NCBI RefSeq assembly: GCF_000814825.1 | Contig: NZ_CP009302.1 | Coordinates: forward strand, 1,054,001-1,118,000 | Source: Berryella intestinalis | GTDB lineage: Bacteria; Actinomycetota; Coriobacteriia; Coriobacteriales; Eggerthellaceae | Length of the DNA stretch: 64,000 nt | Direction of reading: 5' to 3' | In this document: positions 17,960-26,815 of the stretch, piece by piece | How the letters are laid out: each line of letters opens with the position of its first letter | Numbering within the stretch: the stretch's first letter is position 1 | Program-made: the position numbers and the translations under genes | The notes under the pieces: model-generated | Databases searched by the model: none | What the model was told of the DNA's origin: nothing | Seen by the model: the letters and a program-made list of their open reading frames with translations, nothing else

Positions 17960-17976
17960 TTTGCATAATCTGCAAA
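17960..17976. promoter_or_regulatory. Candidate LysR operator between the EamA and lysR genes
   Basis: TTTGCA-TAATC-TGCAAA is a perfect 17-bp dyad ending 16 bases before the lysR ATG. A 6-5-6 dyad in a divergent LysR/target promoter is the expected form of a LysR-type recognition site. Confidence 0.5.
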
Positions 17977-17992
17977 GATAGGGGAAAACCGG

Positions 17993-18898
17993 ATGGATAC
18001 CGAGACAAAGAAACTTCGTGCTTTCGTTTGCGCAGTTGAGAGCGGTAGTATCGCCGCAGCCGCCGACAAGCTGGGCTACTCGGTCTCAAGCATCAGCCGC
18101 ATGATCCACGATCTCGAAACATCTTGCACGCTCCGCCTCCTCGAAAGATCCAAAACCGGCGTGCGGCTCACGTCGGACGGGCAGGCGCTGCTCCCCCGCG
18201 CACGCCGCATCCTGTCGGAATGCGACGGCTTCGGGGAGGAGGCCGCCAACATCGCCGGGCTTCAGTCGGGAACCGTGCGCATCGGCACCGTCTCGAGCGT
18301 GGCCACCCACGTCCTTCCCGCCGCCATCAGCACGCTGCGTGAAACCCATCCCGCGCTCGAGTTCGAGCTGCTGATGGGAAGCTACTCGGAAATCGAGCTG
18401 TGGCTGGCCGAGGGGCGCGTGGACCTGGGCACGCTCTGGCTGCCCGTGAACGAGGGGCTCAGCGCCGATGCGCTGGTCACCGACTGCTACGTGGCCATCG
18501 TCAACCCCGCCCATCCTTTGGCGAAGGCCAGCGCGGTGCCCATATCCGCCTTCGAGAACGAGCCGTTCATCGCCCTCGAGCACGGCGATGAGTCGGAGGT
18601 GGCCCAGCTGTTCGAGGACCGGGGCCTGCATGTCGACCCCATCTTGTCCACCTGGGACAACCATGCCGTCTTGGCGCTGGTCGAGGCGGGTTTGGGCGTG
18701 GCCATCATGCCATCGCTGTCGATACGGCGCACCACCTACAACGTGAAGTGCCTGCCCCTCGACGTGCCGGCCCTGCGCAACATCGGCATAGCCTGGCGCG
18801 GAGACGACGTCCCCACCGCGGCGGCGCGCGCCTTCATCGAGATCCTGCGCGAGAACGAGGACGAGACCCGCTGGACCGACGTCTTCACCATCAGCTAG
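17993..18898 (+). CDS. LysR-family transcriptional regulator
   Basis: This 301-residue regulator has an N-terminal winged helix (LRAFVCAVESGSIAAAADKLGYSVSSISRMIHDLE) and a periplasmic-binding-like effector domain beginning near GTVRIGTVSSVATHVLPAAI. It is divergent from the EamA exporter and probably regulates it and itself through the TTTGCA dyad between them. The effector is unknown. The gene is intact, unlike the LysR pseudogene near 61.5 kb. Confidence 0.92.
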   Translation: MDTETKKLRAFVCAVESGSIAAAADKLGYSVSSISRMIHDLETSCTLRLLERSKTGVRLTSDGQALLPRARRILSECDGFGEEAANIAGLQSGTVRIGTVSSVATHVLPAAISTLRETHPALEFELLMGSYSEIELWLAEGRVDLGTLWLPVNEGLSADALVTDCYVAIVNPAHPLAKASAVPISAFENEPFIALEHGDESEVAQLFEDRGLHVDPILSTWDNHAVLALVEAGLGVAIMPSLSIRRTTYNVKCLPLDVPALRNIGIAWRGDDVPTAAARAFIEILRENEDETRWTDVFTIS

Positions 18899-19052
18899 CG
18901 GGCGCAGAAGCGCCCCGCTCGGCCGGTCGGGCGCCGCGCGGAGGCCCCCGAAAGACGCGGGAACTTCCCGCCGACGGCCTTGAAGCGCCTGTGGATACGG
19001 GCCTTCGGACATGCTAGGCTTGGTGAAAACATTCCGATGCGAAAGGAGCCTT

Positions 19053-20687
19053 ATGGGCGACTCGATCATATACCGCACGACGCGCCTGTTCACCGGCTTG
19101 GGCGACGAGGCGCTGCCGGGTTCGTTCTCCGTCGAGGACGGCAGGTTCGCCTCGGTCGGCGCATACGAGGATGCCGATGCGCTGGCCGCGCGAAGCGGGG
19201 CGAGCGTCGTCGATCTGGGCGACGCCTTCGTCTGCGCGGGCTTCCACGACTCCCACCTGCACTTCTTCCACTCGGCCCTGTACTCTTCGCCCCTCGCGCT
19301 GCACTGTCGGGGCAAAAACGAGCAGGACTGCGTCGATGCGCTCGCCCCGCTTGCGGCCCGCCGGCCCGAGACGGGCTGGCTTCTCGCCCAGGGATGGCGC
19401 CAGCCCCATTGGAACCCGCCCACCACGCCGTCCAAGCGCTCGCTCGATGCCGTCTACCCCGATCGGCCCGTGGCGATGTACTCGGGAGACGCGCATACGC
19501 TGTGGCTGAACAGCAAAGCGATCGAGGAGCTGGGCCTGTCGGACGATTCGGAGGCCCCCGAGGGCGGAAGCTACGACCGCGACGAGAACGGCCGCCTCAC
19601 GGGCATCGTGCGCGAAGCGGCCGCCATGGCGCTCATGCCCCGCATCGTCGCGTCGTTTCGCACCGAGGAGCTGCTCGACGCCTACCGGGGCTTTCTGGCG
19701 AAGCTGGCCGAAAACGGCGTGACCTCGGTCTGCGACATGTCGCTCATGGCGGCGCCCGGCCTCGACTTCGTGCGCGACGACCTCTTCGCCGAGCTGCTGG
19801 CCCGCGAAGAGCTCACCTGCCGCATCCATCTGTTCCCCACGCTGCTCGAAGACCGCAGCCGCCTTCACGACCTGCAGGAAAGCCTCGCCTCGGACCGCCT
19901 GCGCGCATGCGGGTTCAAGCAGTTCTTCGACGGCGTGTCCAGCCAGCACACCGCCTGGGTGAACGAGCCCTACTCAAACGCGCGCTTCGAGGGCGACTGC
20001 GGGCGGCCCACCGTGGATCCGTCCATCATGCGCGACCTGGTCTTGGCGGCATGTGCCGAGGGCCAGGCCGTGCGCGTGCACGCCATCGGCGACGAGGCCA
20101 TCCACGTTATCCTGGACATCTTCGAGGAGGGGCTGGACGCGTTCGGCCCGCTTCCCGAAGGGCGAAGGCACTGCATCGAGCACCTCGAGAACTTCCAGCC
20201 CGACGACATCGGGCGGTTGGCGAAGCTGAACGTCGTCGCGGCGGTGCAGCCCATGCACATCACGCTCGACCCCGGAGCGCCCGAGGCTGACCTCGGAGCC
20301 GACCGCGTTCCCTACATGTGGCCGTTCGCCTCGCTGCTCGAATCGGGGGCGACCCTCGCCTTCGGCACCGACTCGCCCGTCGCCGACATCGATCCGCGCG
20401 CCGGTTTGTACACGGCGATCACGCGCAAGACCATACCCGAGGGCAACCCGCCCGAAGGATGGGTTCCCCGGGAAAAGATCGGCGCCGCCGACGCGCTGCG
20501 CGCCTATACGCTCGGGTCGGCCCGCGCGGCCGGACGCGAACGCGAGCTGGGAACCATCGAAGCGGGAAAGCTCGCCGACTTCGTGGTAATCGATCGCGAC
20601 CTGGCCTCATGCGACCCCGAGCTCATCTTGGACGCGCGCGTCGAGGCCACCTACGTGGGGGGCGCGTGCGTCTACAGGCGCTCCTAG
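19053..20687 (+). CDS. YtcJ-type amidohydrolase
   Basis: This 544-residue metal-dependent hydrolase of the amidohydrolase_3/YtcJ group shows metal-binding FHDSHLHFF near residue 70, HAIGDEA, the IEHLENF segment and the catalytic aspartate in GTDSPV. The ATG at 19053 has AAAGGAG five bases upstream, which is preferred over an upstream in-frame ATG. Substrates of this family are mostly unknown; N-formyl or N-acyl amines and imidic compounds have been reported for relatives. Its stop codon overlaps the convergent deformylase-like gene by four bases. Confidence 0.87.
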   Translation: MGDSIIYRTTRLFTGLGDEALPGSFSVEDGRFASVGAYEDADALAARSGASVVDLGDAFVCAGFHDSHLHFFHSALYSSPLALHCRGKNEQDCVDALAPLAARRPETGWLLAQGWRQPHWNPPTTPSKRSLDAVYPDRPVAMYSGDAHTLWLNSKAIEELGLSDDSEAPEGGSYDRDENGRLTGIVREAAAMALMPRIVASFRTEELLDAYRGFLAKLAENGVTSVCDMSLMAAPGLDFVRDDLFAELLAREELTCRIHLFPTLLEDRSRLHDLQESLASDRLRACGFKQFFDGVSSQHTAWVNEPYSNARFEGDCGRPTVDPSIMRDLVLAACAEGQAVRVHAIGDEAIHVILDIFEEGLDAFGPLPEGRRHCIEHLENFQPDDIGRLAKLNVVAAVQPMHITLDPGAPEADLGADRVPYMWPFASLLESGATLAFGTDSPVADIDPRAGLYTAITRKTIPEGNPPEGWVPREKIGAADALRAYTLGSARAAGRERELGTIEAGKLADFVVIDRDLASCDPELILDARVEATYVGGACVYRRS

Positions 20688-21103
20688 ACCAGCTTTCCCT
20701 TGCAATGGTCGATCATGTGCTGGACGATCTGCGCGGTCCATCCGCGCAGCTCCTTTTTGCGCGGGACGAGGGCGCCGTCCACCAGCTCGTCGAAGGTGAC
20801 GAGGATCTGGTCGAAGCGCGTCGACTTGGTGGGAGCCTCATGCGATAGGCACGTCTCTTCCACGCGGGAGGGACGCAGGCCCCGCTTGAGCACAGGGTTG
20901 AACATGACGCGGGGACGGTCGTTGGAATCGAGGTACACCACCACCTGCTTGGCCTCCCCGATCTGGTTCGCGGCCAGGCAGGCCGCCTCGTCCAGCGACG
21001 CGAGGGTGTCCAGCAGATCCTGCGCGAGCCCGGCGTCTGCCGCGCTCGCCCGCTCGCAGGGAACCGACAACGACTCGACGTCTTTCACCAAGGGCTTGAT
21101 CAT
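20684..21103 (-). CDS. Peptide deformylase-like protein lacking the catalytic glutamate
   Basis: This 139-residue protein matches polypeptide deformylase in order: CLAANQIG (motif 1, residues 42-49), EETCLS with metal ligand Cys85 (motif 2), and the metal-ligand histidines of motif 3 at 129 and 133. Motif 3 should read HExDH, but here it is HMIDH: the general base Glu is Met130 (ATG codon). The metal site looks intact, while normal deformylation is unlikely. It may be a paralogue with another role; the true def gene should be elsewhere. The start at 21103 follows AAGGAG. It lies downstream of the frameshifted PdxR-type gene. Confidence 0.8.
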   Translation of the reverse strand: MIKPLVKDVESLSVPCERASAADAGLAQDLLDTLASLDEAACLAANQIGEAKQVVVYLDSNDRPRVMFNPVLKRGLRPSRVEETCLSHEAPTKSTRFDQILVTFDELVDGALVPRKKELRGWTAQIVQHMIDHCKGKLV

Positions 21104-21195
21104 CGCACCCACCGCTCCTTCCCGTGCCGCGCACGGATATTCGACCGCTTTTCTCACGGGCGAAGTATCGCATAAAAGCCCTTCGGAGAGAAACG

Positions 21196-22672
21196 CTACC
21201 GTCCGATGCGCGCGGCTTCGACGGACGCCTCCAGCAACCCGGCCGCCCAAGCTGCGTCCGAACAGGATAAACGCGACACGTCGGCCACGATTCGCACCCG
21301 GTCGTCGCGATACCCGTGCTGTTTGGAAAACGAGGACAGCGGGCGAAACGGCGCTCGGCGCTCGAGCAGCTTTTCCGCAAGGACGCCTTCGTCCACGGAA
21401 AGCGGGCGGTTCAGGGCGATGAGGAAGTGAAGCCCGCTGTCCATGTTCTCGAAGGCGGCGAAGCTTCCCAGGCCCGTCGCCTTGATCTGAGCCGCCAGCT
21501 CGTCGCGCGCCGCTCGAAACGACGTCCTCAGCTTCATCGCATGGCGTTCGAACTCCCCCGTCTCCAGGATGCGAGCCAGGGAATCCTGAAGAAGCGAGCT
21601 CACCGTGCTGGAGTAGAAGCCCAGCCTCTCGTCGAAACGCTCCTTCAGGGGGGCGCAGGGGAAGCACCATGTAGGCGATGCGCATATCGGACCCGAGGCT
21701 TTTGCTGAACGTGTTCACGTAGACCACCGATCCGGACGAGTCGATGCTCTGAAGGGACGGGACGGGCCTTCCCGCCATCCGGAACTCGCAGTCGTAATCG
21801 TCCTCGATGACGATGCGGGACGGGTCCTCGGACGCCCAGGAAAGCAGCTCGTATCGCCGGGCGACCGACATGATGGCCCCGGTTGGGAACTGGTGGGACG
21901 GCATAACATGGGCGACCGTGGCCGGGGTCGCGCGCAGGGCCTCGACGATCATCCCGCACTCGTCGACGGGAAGGAGGGCGACCCGCGCCTCGTTCGCCTC
22001 GTAGAGCCGGGACAGCAGCGGGTACCCGGGATCCTCCACGGCGTAGACGCGGTTTCTCCCCAGCAGCTGGATCAGCAGGTTGTACAGCGTCGGAGCCCCC
22101 GCCCCCACCACGATGCGCGCCGGGTCGGCGTCCATCCCCCTGAACCGGCGGAGGTGTTCGGCGATCGCGCTGCGCAGGCGCGGGGACCCTTGGGGAGGAA
22201 GCGAGCGCGCCATGCCCGCGTCCTGCAGGGATGCGAGTTCGCGGCGCACGGCGCGCGCCCACACCCGGACCGTGCGCGCGTCGAACGGCGCGGGCGGGAC
22301 CTCCGCATCGCCTCCTTCCCCGAAGGACGGCGCGGTGGGCGGCGCCGCGTCCCGAGCCCCGCTCGGCTCGACCCTGCGCGCGTTTACGGCAGAGCCCCCG
22401 TCAAATCGCTCGGAGGGGTGCGCGGGGCCCGGCAGAGCGCAGGCGAAATAGCCCGTGCGGGGCACCGAGCGGACGTAGCCTTCCGCAACCAGCTGGGCGT
22501 AGGCCCCCTCGACGGTAACGAGGCTCACGCCCAGGTGCTCGGCTAGCGAGCGCTTGGACGGCAGCTTCTGATCGGGCGCTATGCTCCCGCCCTCGATATC
22601 GCCTCTGATGCATCGGTACAGGTGGTCGTAGAGCGCCGCGCCGCCGCGCTTTGACATGTCGTAGGTCAGCAT
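21196..22672 (-). pseudogene. pdxR: PdxR-type MocR regulator, frameshifted
   Basis: The N-terminal part (22672 to about 21654) has a GntR winged helix (LPSKRSLAEHLGVSLVTVEGAY) and then an aminotransferase-like domain including the PLP-lysine segment NTFSKSLGSDMR. At a C6 run (G6 at 21648-21653 on the given strand) the frame breaks. The remainder (ERLGFYSSTVSSLLQDSL through RIGR, stop at 21196) lies in another frame. Removing one C restores 491 residues, the normal MocR length. It is divergent from pdxS, the typical place for PdxR, the activator of pyridoxal phosphate synthesis. The cause could be recent decay, a slippage-based switch, or a sequence error. Confidence 0.82.
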
Positions 22673-22689
22673 CGATCCTCCCAGGTTAA

Positions 22690-22720
22690 AACTGACCTTA
22701 TCATTTAATCATGAACTGAC
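22690..22720. promoter_or_regulatory. Direct repeats in the pdxR/pdxS divergent promoter
   Basis: AACTGAC occurs at 22690-22696 and 22714-22720, 24 bases apart, in an AT-rich stretch between the divergent pdxR and pdxS starts. MocR/PdxR dimers bind direct repeats in this type of location, so this is a candidate operator pair. The sequence match to known PdxR sites is not established. Confidence 0.4.
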
Positions 22721-22782
22721 TATAACGCTATACCCAAAAGTAGCCTACGCTGTCTTTCCGCCGAACCGCGAAAGGAGATCGC

Positions 22783-23667
22783 ATGGAAGAAACGAAGGAA
22801 GACCGCGCAAAGCTCAACCGCGAACTCGCGCAGATGCTCAAGGGCGGCGTCATCATGGACGTCACCACGCCCGAACAGGCCCGTATCGCCGAGGAGGCCG
22901 GAGCGGCGGCCGTCATGGCCCTCGAGCGCATCCCCGCCGACATCCGCGCGGCGGGCGGGGTGTCCCGCATGAGCGATCCGCGCATGATCAAGGGGATCCA
23001 GCAGGCCGTGTCCATACCGGTCATGGCGAAGGTCCGCATCGGGCATTTCGTCGAAGCCCAGATCCTGGAAGCGATCGACATCGACTACATCGACGAGAGC
23101 GAAGTGCTCTCCCCCGCCGACAACGTCTACCACATCGACAAGACCGCCTTCAGGGCCCCGTTCGTCTGCGGCGCGCGCGATCTGGGCGAAGCGCTGCGGC
23201 GCATCGCCGAGGGCGCCTCGATGATCCGCACGAAGGGCGAGCCCGGAACCGGCGACATCGTGCAGGCAGTCACCCATATGCGCCTCATCAACAGCCAGAT
23301 CCGCCACGTTGTCTCGCTGAGGGACGACGAGCTGTTCGAAGAGGCGAAGCGCCTCCAGGTTCCCGTCGAGCTGGTGGGCTACGTGCACAGCACCGGCAAG
23401 CTGCCCGTGGTCAACTTCGCCGCGGGAGGCGTGGCCACCCCGGCCGACGCCGCCCTCATGATGCAGCTGGGCGCCGAGGGCGTGTTCGTCGGATCGGGCA
23501 TCTTCAAAAGCGGCGACCCCGAGAAGCGCGCCCGAGCGATCGTGGGAGCCGTCACGAACTTCGAGGATCCCGAGCGCATCGCCGCGCTGTCCGAGGACCT
23601 GGGCGAGGCCATGGTGGGCATCAACGAGGGCGAGATCGAGGTCCTCATGGCCGAACGCGGCAGGTAG
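22783..23667 (+). CDS. pdxS: Pyridoxal 5'-phosphate synthase, lyase subunit
   Basis: This 294-residue (beta/alpha)8-barrel enzyme makes pyridoxal 5'-phosphate from ribose 5-phosphate, glyceraldehyde 3-phosphate and ammonia from PdxT. Asp26 in GGVIMDV and Lys83 in MAKVRIGHF are catalytic positions, and a second lysine is in [12 protein letters not shown]. It is highly conserved over its full length. The ATG follows AAAGGAG. pdxT follows after six bases, giving a complete deoxyxylulose-independent B6 pathway. Confidence 0.97.
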   Translation: MEETKEDRAKLNRELAQMLKGGVIMDVTTPEQARIAEEAGAAAVMALERIPADIRAAGGVSRMSDPRMIKGIQQAVSIPVMAKVRIGHFVEAQILEAIDIDYIDESEVLSPADNVYHIDKTAFRAPFVCGARDLGEALRRIAEGASMIRTKGEPGTGDIVQAVTHMRLINSQIRHVVSLRDDELFEEAKRLQVPVELVGYVHSTGKLPVVNFAAGGVATPADAALMMQLGAEGVFVGSGIFKSGDPEKRARAIVGAVTNFEDPERIAALSEDLGEAMVGINEGEIEVLMAERGR

Positions 23668-23673
23668 GTCCTC

Positions 23674-24240
23674 ATGACCGTCGGAATACTCGCCGTCCAG
23701 GGGGCGTTCGCCGAGCACAGGAAGAAGATGGAGGCCCTGGGCGCCCCCGTCGTCGAGATCCGCCAAGCGGGGGATCTCGACCTTCCCTTCGACCGGCTCA
23801 TCCTACCCGGAGGGGAAAGCACCGTCCAACGCAGGCTCGTCCACGAAGACGGCCTGTTCGAAGGACTGAGAAAGCGGATCCTCGACGGGATGCCGACGCT
23901 GGGCACCTGCGCGGGCCTGATCCTGCTCGCCGAGCGGATCGAAGGAGAAGGAGACGGGGCGTTTTCGCCCTTCGCCACGCTTCCCGTATCCGTCCAGCGC
24001 AACGCCTACGGGCGCCAGCTGGGAAGCTTTCGCAGCTCGGGGGCTTTCGAGGGCGCGGGAGAGGTTCCCTTCACCTTCATCCGCGCACCGCGCATAACCG
24101 AGGTGCGAAAAGACGTCCGGGTTCTGGCACGCCATCGGGGAGATCCCGTCGCGGTGCGCCAGGGAAACCAGCTGGGGCTCGCGTTTCATCCCGAGCTCGA
24201 TGAGGACCTGGAGATACACCGGCTGTTCTTGTCGCTCTAA
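23674..24240 (+). CDS. pdxT: Pyridoxal 5'-phosphate synthase, glutaminase subunit
   Basis: This 188-residue class I glutamine amidotransferase supplies ammonia to PdxS. It has LPGGEST near the N-terminus, nucleophile Cys79 (GTCAG), and catalytic His172-x-Glu174 in FHPEL. The length is normal for PdxT. It is cotranscribed with pdxS, and the partners assemble into a 12+12 complex in characterised species. Confidence 0.96.
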   Translation: MTVGILAVQGAFAEHRKKMEALGAPVVEIRQAGDLDLPFDRLILPGGESTVQRRLVHEDGLFEGLRKRILDGMPTLGTCAGLILLAERIEGEGDGAFSPFATLPVSVQRNAYGRQLGSFRSSGAFEGAGEVPFTFIRAPRITEVRKDVRVLARHRGDPVAVRQGNQLGLAFHPELDEDLEIHRLFLSL

Positions 24241-24241
24241 A

Positions 24242-24281
24242 CTTTACACTCCCTTTACCTTCGGCTTAATGCTCCCTTACG
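24242..24281 (+). promoter_or_regulatory. Pho-box-like array of four 7-bp repeats at 11-bp spacing
   Basis: CTTTACA (24242), CTTTACC (24253), GCTTAAT (24264) and CCTTACG (24275) begin exactly 11 bases apart, upstream of the phosphate permease gene. PhoB/PhoP-type response regulators bind tandem 7-bp repeats with 4-bp spacers, which gives this 11-bp period. A PhoR/PhoP-type pair is encoded immediately downstream. The array starts two bases after the pdxT stop. Confidence 0.65.
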
Positions 24282-24363
24282 TCGATCGGCCACTATTGAG
24301 GCTGGCACAAAAGGCGCGCCGGGGCGCCGCACCGAACCGCCCGGCATCGACGAAAGGGAGCTC

Positions 24364-25416
24364 ATGAACATCGACGTTATCACGGTCGGTTCCGCCATAG
24401 CGTCCAACCCGGTCCTGGGGCTCATCATCTTGCTGTGCATGGGGGCGACCATCGTCAACGGGGCAACCGACGCCCCCAACGCCATCGCGACCGTCGTCGG
24501 CACGCGGGCCATGCGCCCCACGCCCGCCATCATCATGGCGGCGGTATTCAACTTCATCGGGCTGTTTGCCATCACCATGGTGTCAACGGCCGTGGCGCAC
24601 ACCATCTTCGGCATGGTCGATTTCGGAGGGGACAACCGCGAGGCCCTCATCGCGCTGGCCGCCGCAATGGTGGCGATCATCGTCTGGGGCGCAGCGGCCT
24701 GGGCCTTCGGCATCCCCACCAGCCAAAGCCACTCGCTCATCGCGGGCATCACCGGAGCGGCCATCGCGCTGCAAGGCGGGCTGGGCGGCGTGAACGGGGC
24801 CGAGTGGGTGAAGGTCATCTACGGTCTGGGGATCTCCACCGTGCTGGGCCTCGTCACCGGATGGCTGTTCACCCGGCTCATCAAGATCGTCTGCGCCGAC
24901 GTCCCCCGCCCCCGGGCCGAGCGCTTCTTCAAGTGGGCGCAGATCGTGTCGGGCGCGGGCGTCGCGCTTCTGCACGGTGCCCAGGACGGCCAGAAGTTCC
25001 TGTCCCTCAGCATGCTCGCCATCATGCTGGGCGTCTACGGGTCCGCCGACATGAGCGCGGGCTTCCCCCTATGGCTCGTGCTGCTGGTGTCGGCCGTGAT
25101 GAGCCTGGGAACGGCCGTGGGCGGGCGCAAGATCATCAAATCGGTGGGCATGAGCATGGTCAAGATGGAGCAGTACCAGGGGTTCGCCGCCTGCCTGTCG
25201 GCCTGCTTCTGCATCGGACTGGCCACGTTCACCGGCATGCCGGTGTCCACCACGCACACCAAGACCACCGCCATCATGGGCGTCGGCGCCGAGAAGCGCC
25301 TGCGCGCGGTGAAGTGGAACCTCGCGGGATCGATGGTGCTCACCTGGGTTCTGACGTTTCCCGGATGCGGCCTTCTGGCCTACGCGTTCACCTATCTGTT
25401 CCTGCTTTTGATGTAG
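24364..25416 (+). CDS. pit: Inorganic phosphate transporter, PiT family
   Basis: This 350-residue membrane permease couples phosphate uptake to a cation. The duplicated PiT signature is visible as NGATDAPNAIATVVGTRAM in the first half and LHGAQDGQKF in the second, with a GIPTSQSHSLIAGI segment and VSTTHTKTTAIMGVG. About ten helices are expected. It sits behind a Pho-box-like repeat array and converges with the two-component genes, its last 29 bases overlapping the kinase gene. Phosphate-responsive control is inferred. Confidence 0.94.
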   Translation: MNIDVITVGSAIASNPVLGLIILLCMGATIVNGATDAPNAIATVVGTRAMRPTPAIIMAAVFNFIGLFAITMVSTAVAHTIFGMVDFGGDNREALIALAAAMVAIIVWGAAAWAFGIPTSQSHSLIAGITGAAIALQGGLGGVNGAEWVKVIYGLGISTVLGLVTGWLFTRLIKIVCADVPRPRAERFFKWAQIVSGAGVALLHGAQDGQKFLSLSMLAIMLGVYGSADMSAGFPLWLVLLVSAVMSLGTAVGGRKIIKSVGMSMVKMEQYQGFAACLSACFCIGLATFTGMPVSTTHTKTTAIMGVGAEKRLRAVKWNLAGSMVLTWVLTFPGCGLLAYAFTYLFLLLM

Positions 25417-26815
25417 GGACGATCCGGTCTTTCGGGATGCTCACCGTGAACGTGGCGCCGCCTCCCGGCGTCTCGCTCACCTCGATCGACCCGTCGTGCA
25501 GCTCCACCACGTGCTTGACGATGGCCAGGCCCAGCCCCGTTCCGCCCGTCTCCTTGCTGCGGCTCTTGTCGATGCGGTAGAACCGCTCGAACACGGCTTC
25601 GCGCAGCTCAGGCGGGATCCCGGGGCCGCGGTCGATCACCGCCAGCCCGACCGAGTCCTCGCCGCTGGAAATCACGGCGTCGATCCGCGAGTCGCAGGGC
25701 GCGTACCTTATCGCGTTGTCCAGCAGGTTGTACACCATCTGCTCGAGCAGCATCCTGCTGCCCAGCACCTCGCACAGAGACGCGCTGTCGGTCGAAACGC
25801 GCACCGTGATCCCCTTCGGGGACGCGATCGCGATGAGGCGGGTCTTCACCACCTCGGTAAGCGCATACAGGTTCACCGGCGCCATCTGCCGGTCGAGCGT
25901 CGGTTCGTCGAGCCGGGAAAGCGTCAGCACGTCGTCGATGAGCGCGCGCATGTTCTGAGCCTCGCTGTGGATGATCCCCCCGAACCGCTCCTGGTCCGAT
26001 GCGGACACCAGCCCGTTTTTCATCAGCTCTGCGTACCCGCTTATCACCTGGAGCGGCGTCTTCATCTCGTGGCTCACGTTGGCCGAGAATTCGCGGCGCA
26101 TGTTGGCGGCCGACTCGAGCTCCTCGTTCTGAGAGCGCAGAAGGGCGCGCTGCTCGTCCATGCGCACCAGCAGGGGCCGCAGTTCGGGATACACCCGGTT
26201 GCTGAGGGGCGATTCCACGTCGAGCGAGGCGATGGGCTCGACGATGCGGCGCGAAAGGACCTGTGAGAACGCGAGCATGATCAGCATCATGAGCGCCAGG
26301 GCCGCGGCCAGGGGAAGGGTCGCCCCCTGGACGAGCGAGGCCAGCGATTGGCGGGTCTGGCCGAGGCGCACGAAGCTGCCGTCGCTCAGCTGGGCCGCGG
26401 CGTAGAGCGTGTCGGTGTTCAGCGTCTCGGAATGCCTGAGCACCACGGCATCGGGGCCGTTTTGCGCCTGCTCGATCTCGGGGCGGGTCTTGTGGTTGGA
26501 AAGCGCCGCGTCGGGCGCCTGGGAGTCGAAGACGACGTTTCCCTCGGCATCGATGAGCGTGATGCGGTCGGCGGCGAACTGGTCGGTCGCGATTTCCGCC
26601 CGCTCGCCTGCGGGCAGCGCCTCGAGCACCTGGGCCGCACGCGCCACCTCCTCGCGCAGGGCCCGCTCGGCCGTCCCCTCGTACACGTTGTAGGTGACCG
26701 CCGAGGCGACGAGGAAGAATATCAGGAGGGCGAGGGTCGTCACGATGGCGAGGCTCGCGAAGATGCGCCCCGCAAGCGTGTCGGAAAACACCCGGATGCG
26801 CGCGAAGCGCTTCAT
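25388..26815 (-). CDS. PhoR-like sensor histidine kinase
   Basis: This 475-residue kinase has an N-terminal transmembrane helix (LAGRIFASLAIVTTLALLIFF), an extracytoplasmic sensor region, a second helix near LPLAAALALMMLIMLAF, and a HisKA domain with phospho-acceptor His249 (VSHEMKTPLQ). The HATPase domain has NLLDNAIRYAP, DRGPGIP and GTGLGLAIVKHVVELHDG boxes. The ATG at 26815 overlaps the regulator stop as ATGA, so the pair is coupled. Adjacency to the phosphate permease and its Pho-type repeats suggests a phosphate-sensing PhoR role. Confidence 0.9.
   Translation of the reverse strand: MKRFARIRVFSDTLAGRIFASLAIVTTLALLIFFLVASAVTYNVYEGTAERALREEVARAAQVLEALPAGERAEIATDQFAADRITLIDAEGNVVFDSQAPDAALSNHKTRPEIEQAQNGPDAVVLRHSETLNTDTLYAAAQLSDGSFVRLGQTRQSLASLVQGATLPLAAALALMMLIMLAFSQVLSRRIVEPIASLDVESPLSNRVYPELRPLLVRMDEQRALLRSQNEELESAANMRREFSANVSHEMKTPLQVISGYAELMKNGLVSASDQERFGGIIHSEAQNMRALIDDVLTLSRLDEPTLDRQMAPVNLYALTEVVKTRLIAIASPKGITVRVSTDSASLCEVLGSRMLLEQMVYNLLDNAIRYAPCDSRIDAVISSGEDSVGLAVIDRGPGIPPELREAVFERFYRIDKSRSKETGGTGLGLAIVKHVVELHDGSIEVSETPGGGATFTVSIPKDRIVPTSKAGTDR

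Noticed and set aside
14823-18089. 1088-codon open frame opposite the LRR and LysR genes
   Set aside because: It covers the LRR gene antisense and the EamA gene in the wrong frame; no family similarity.
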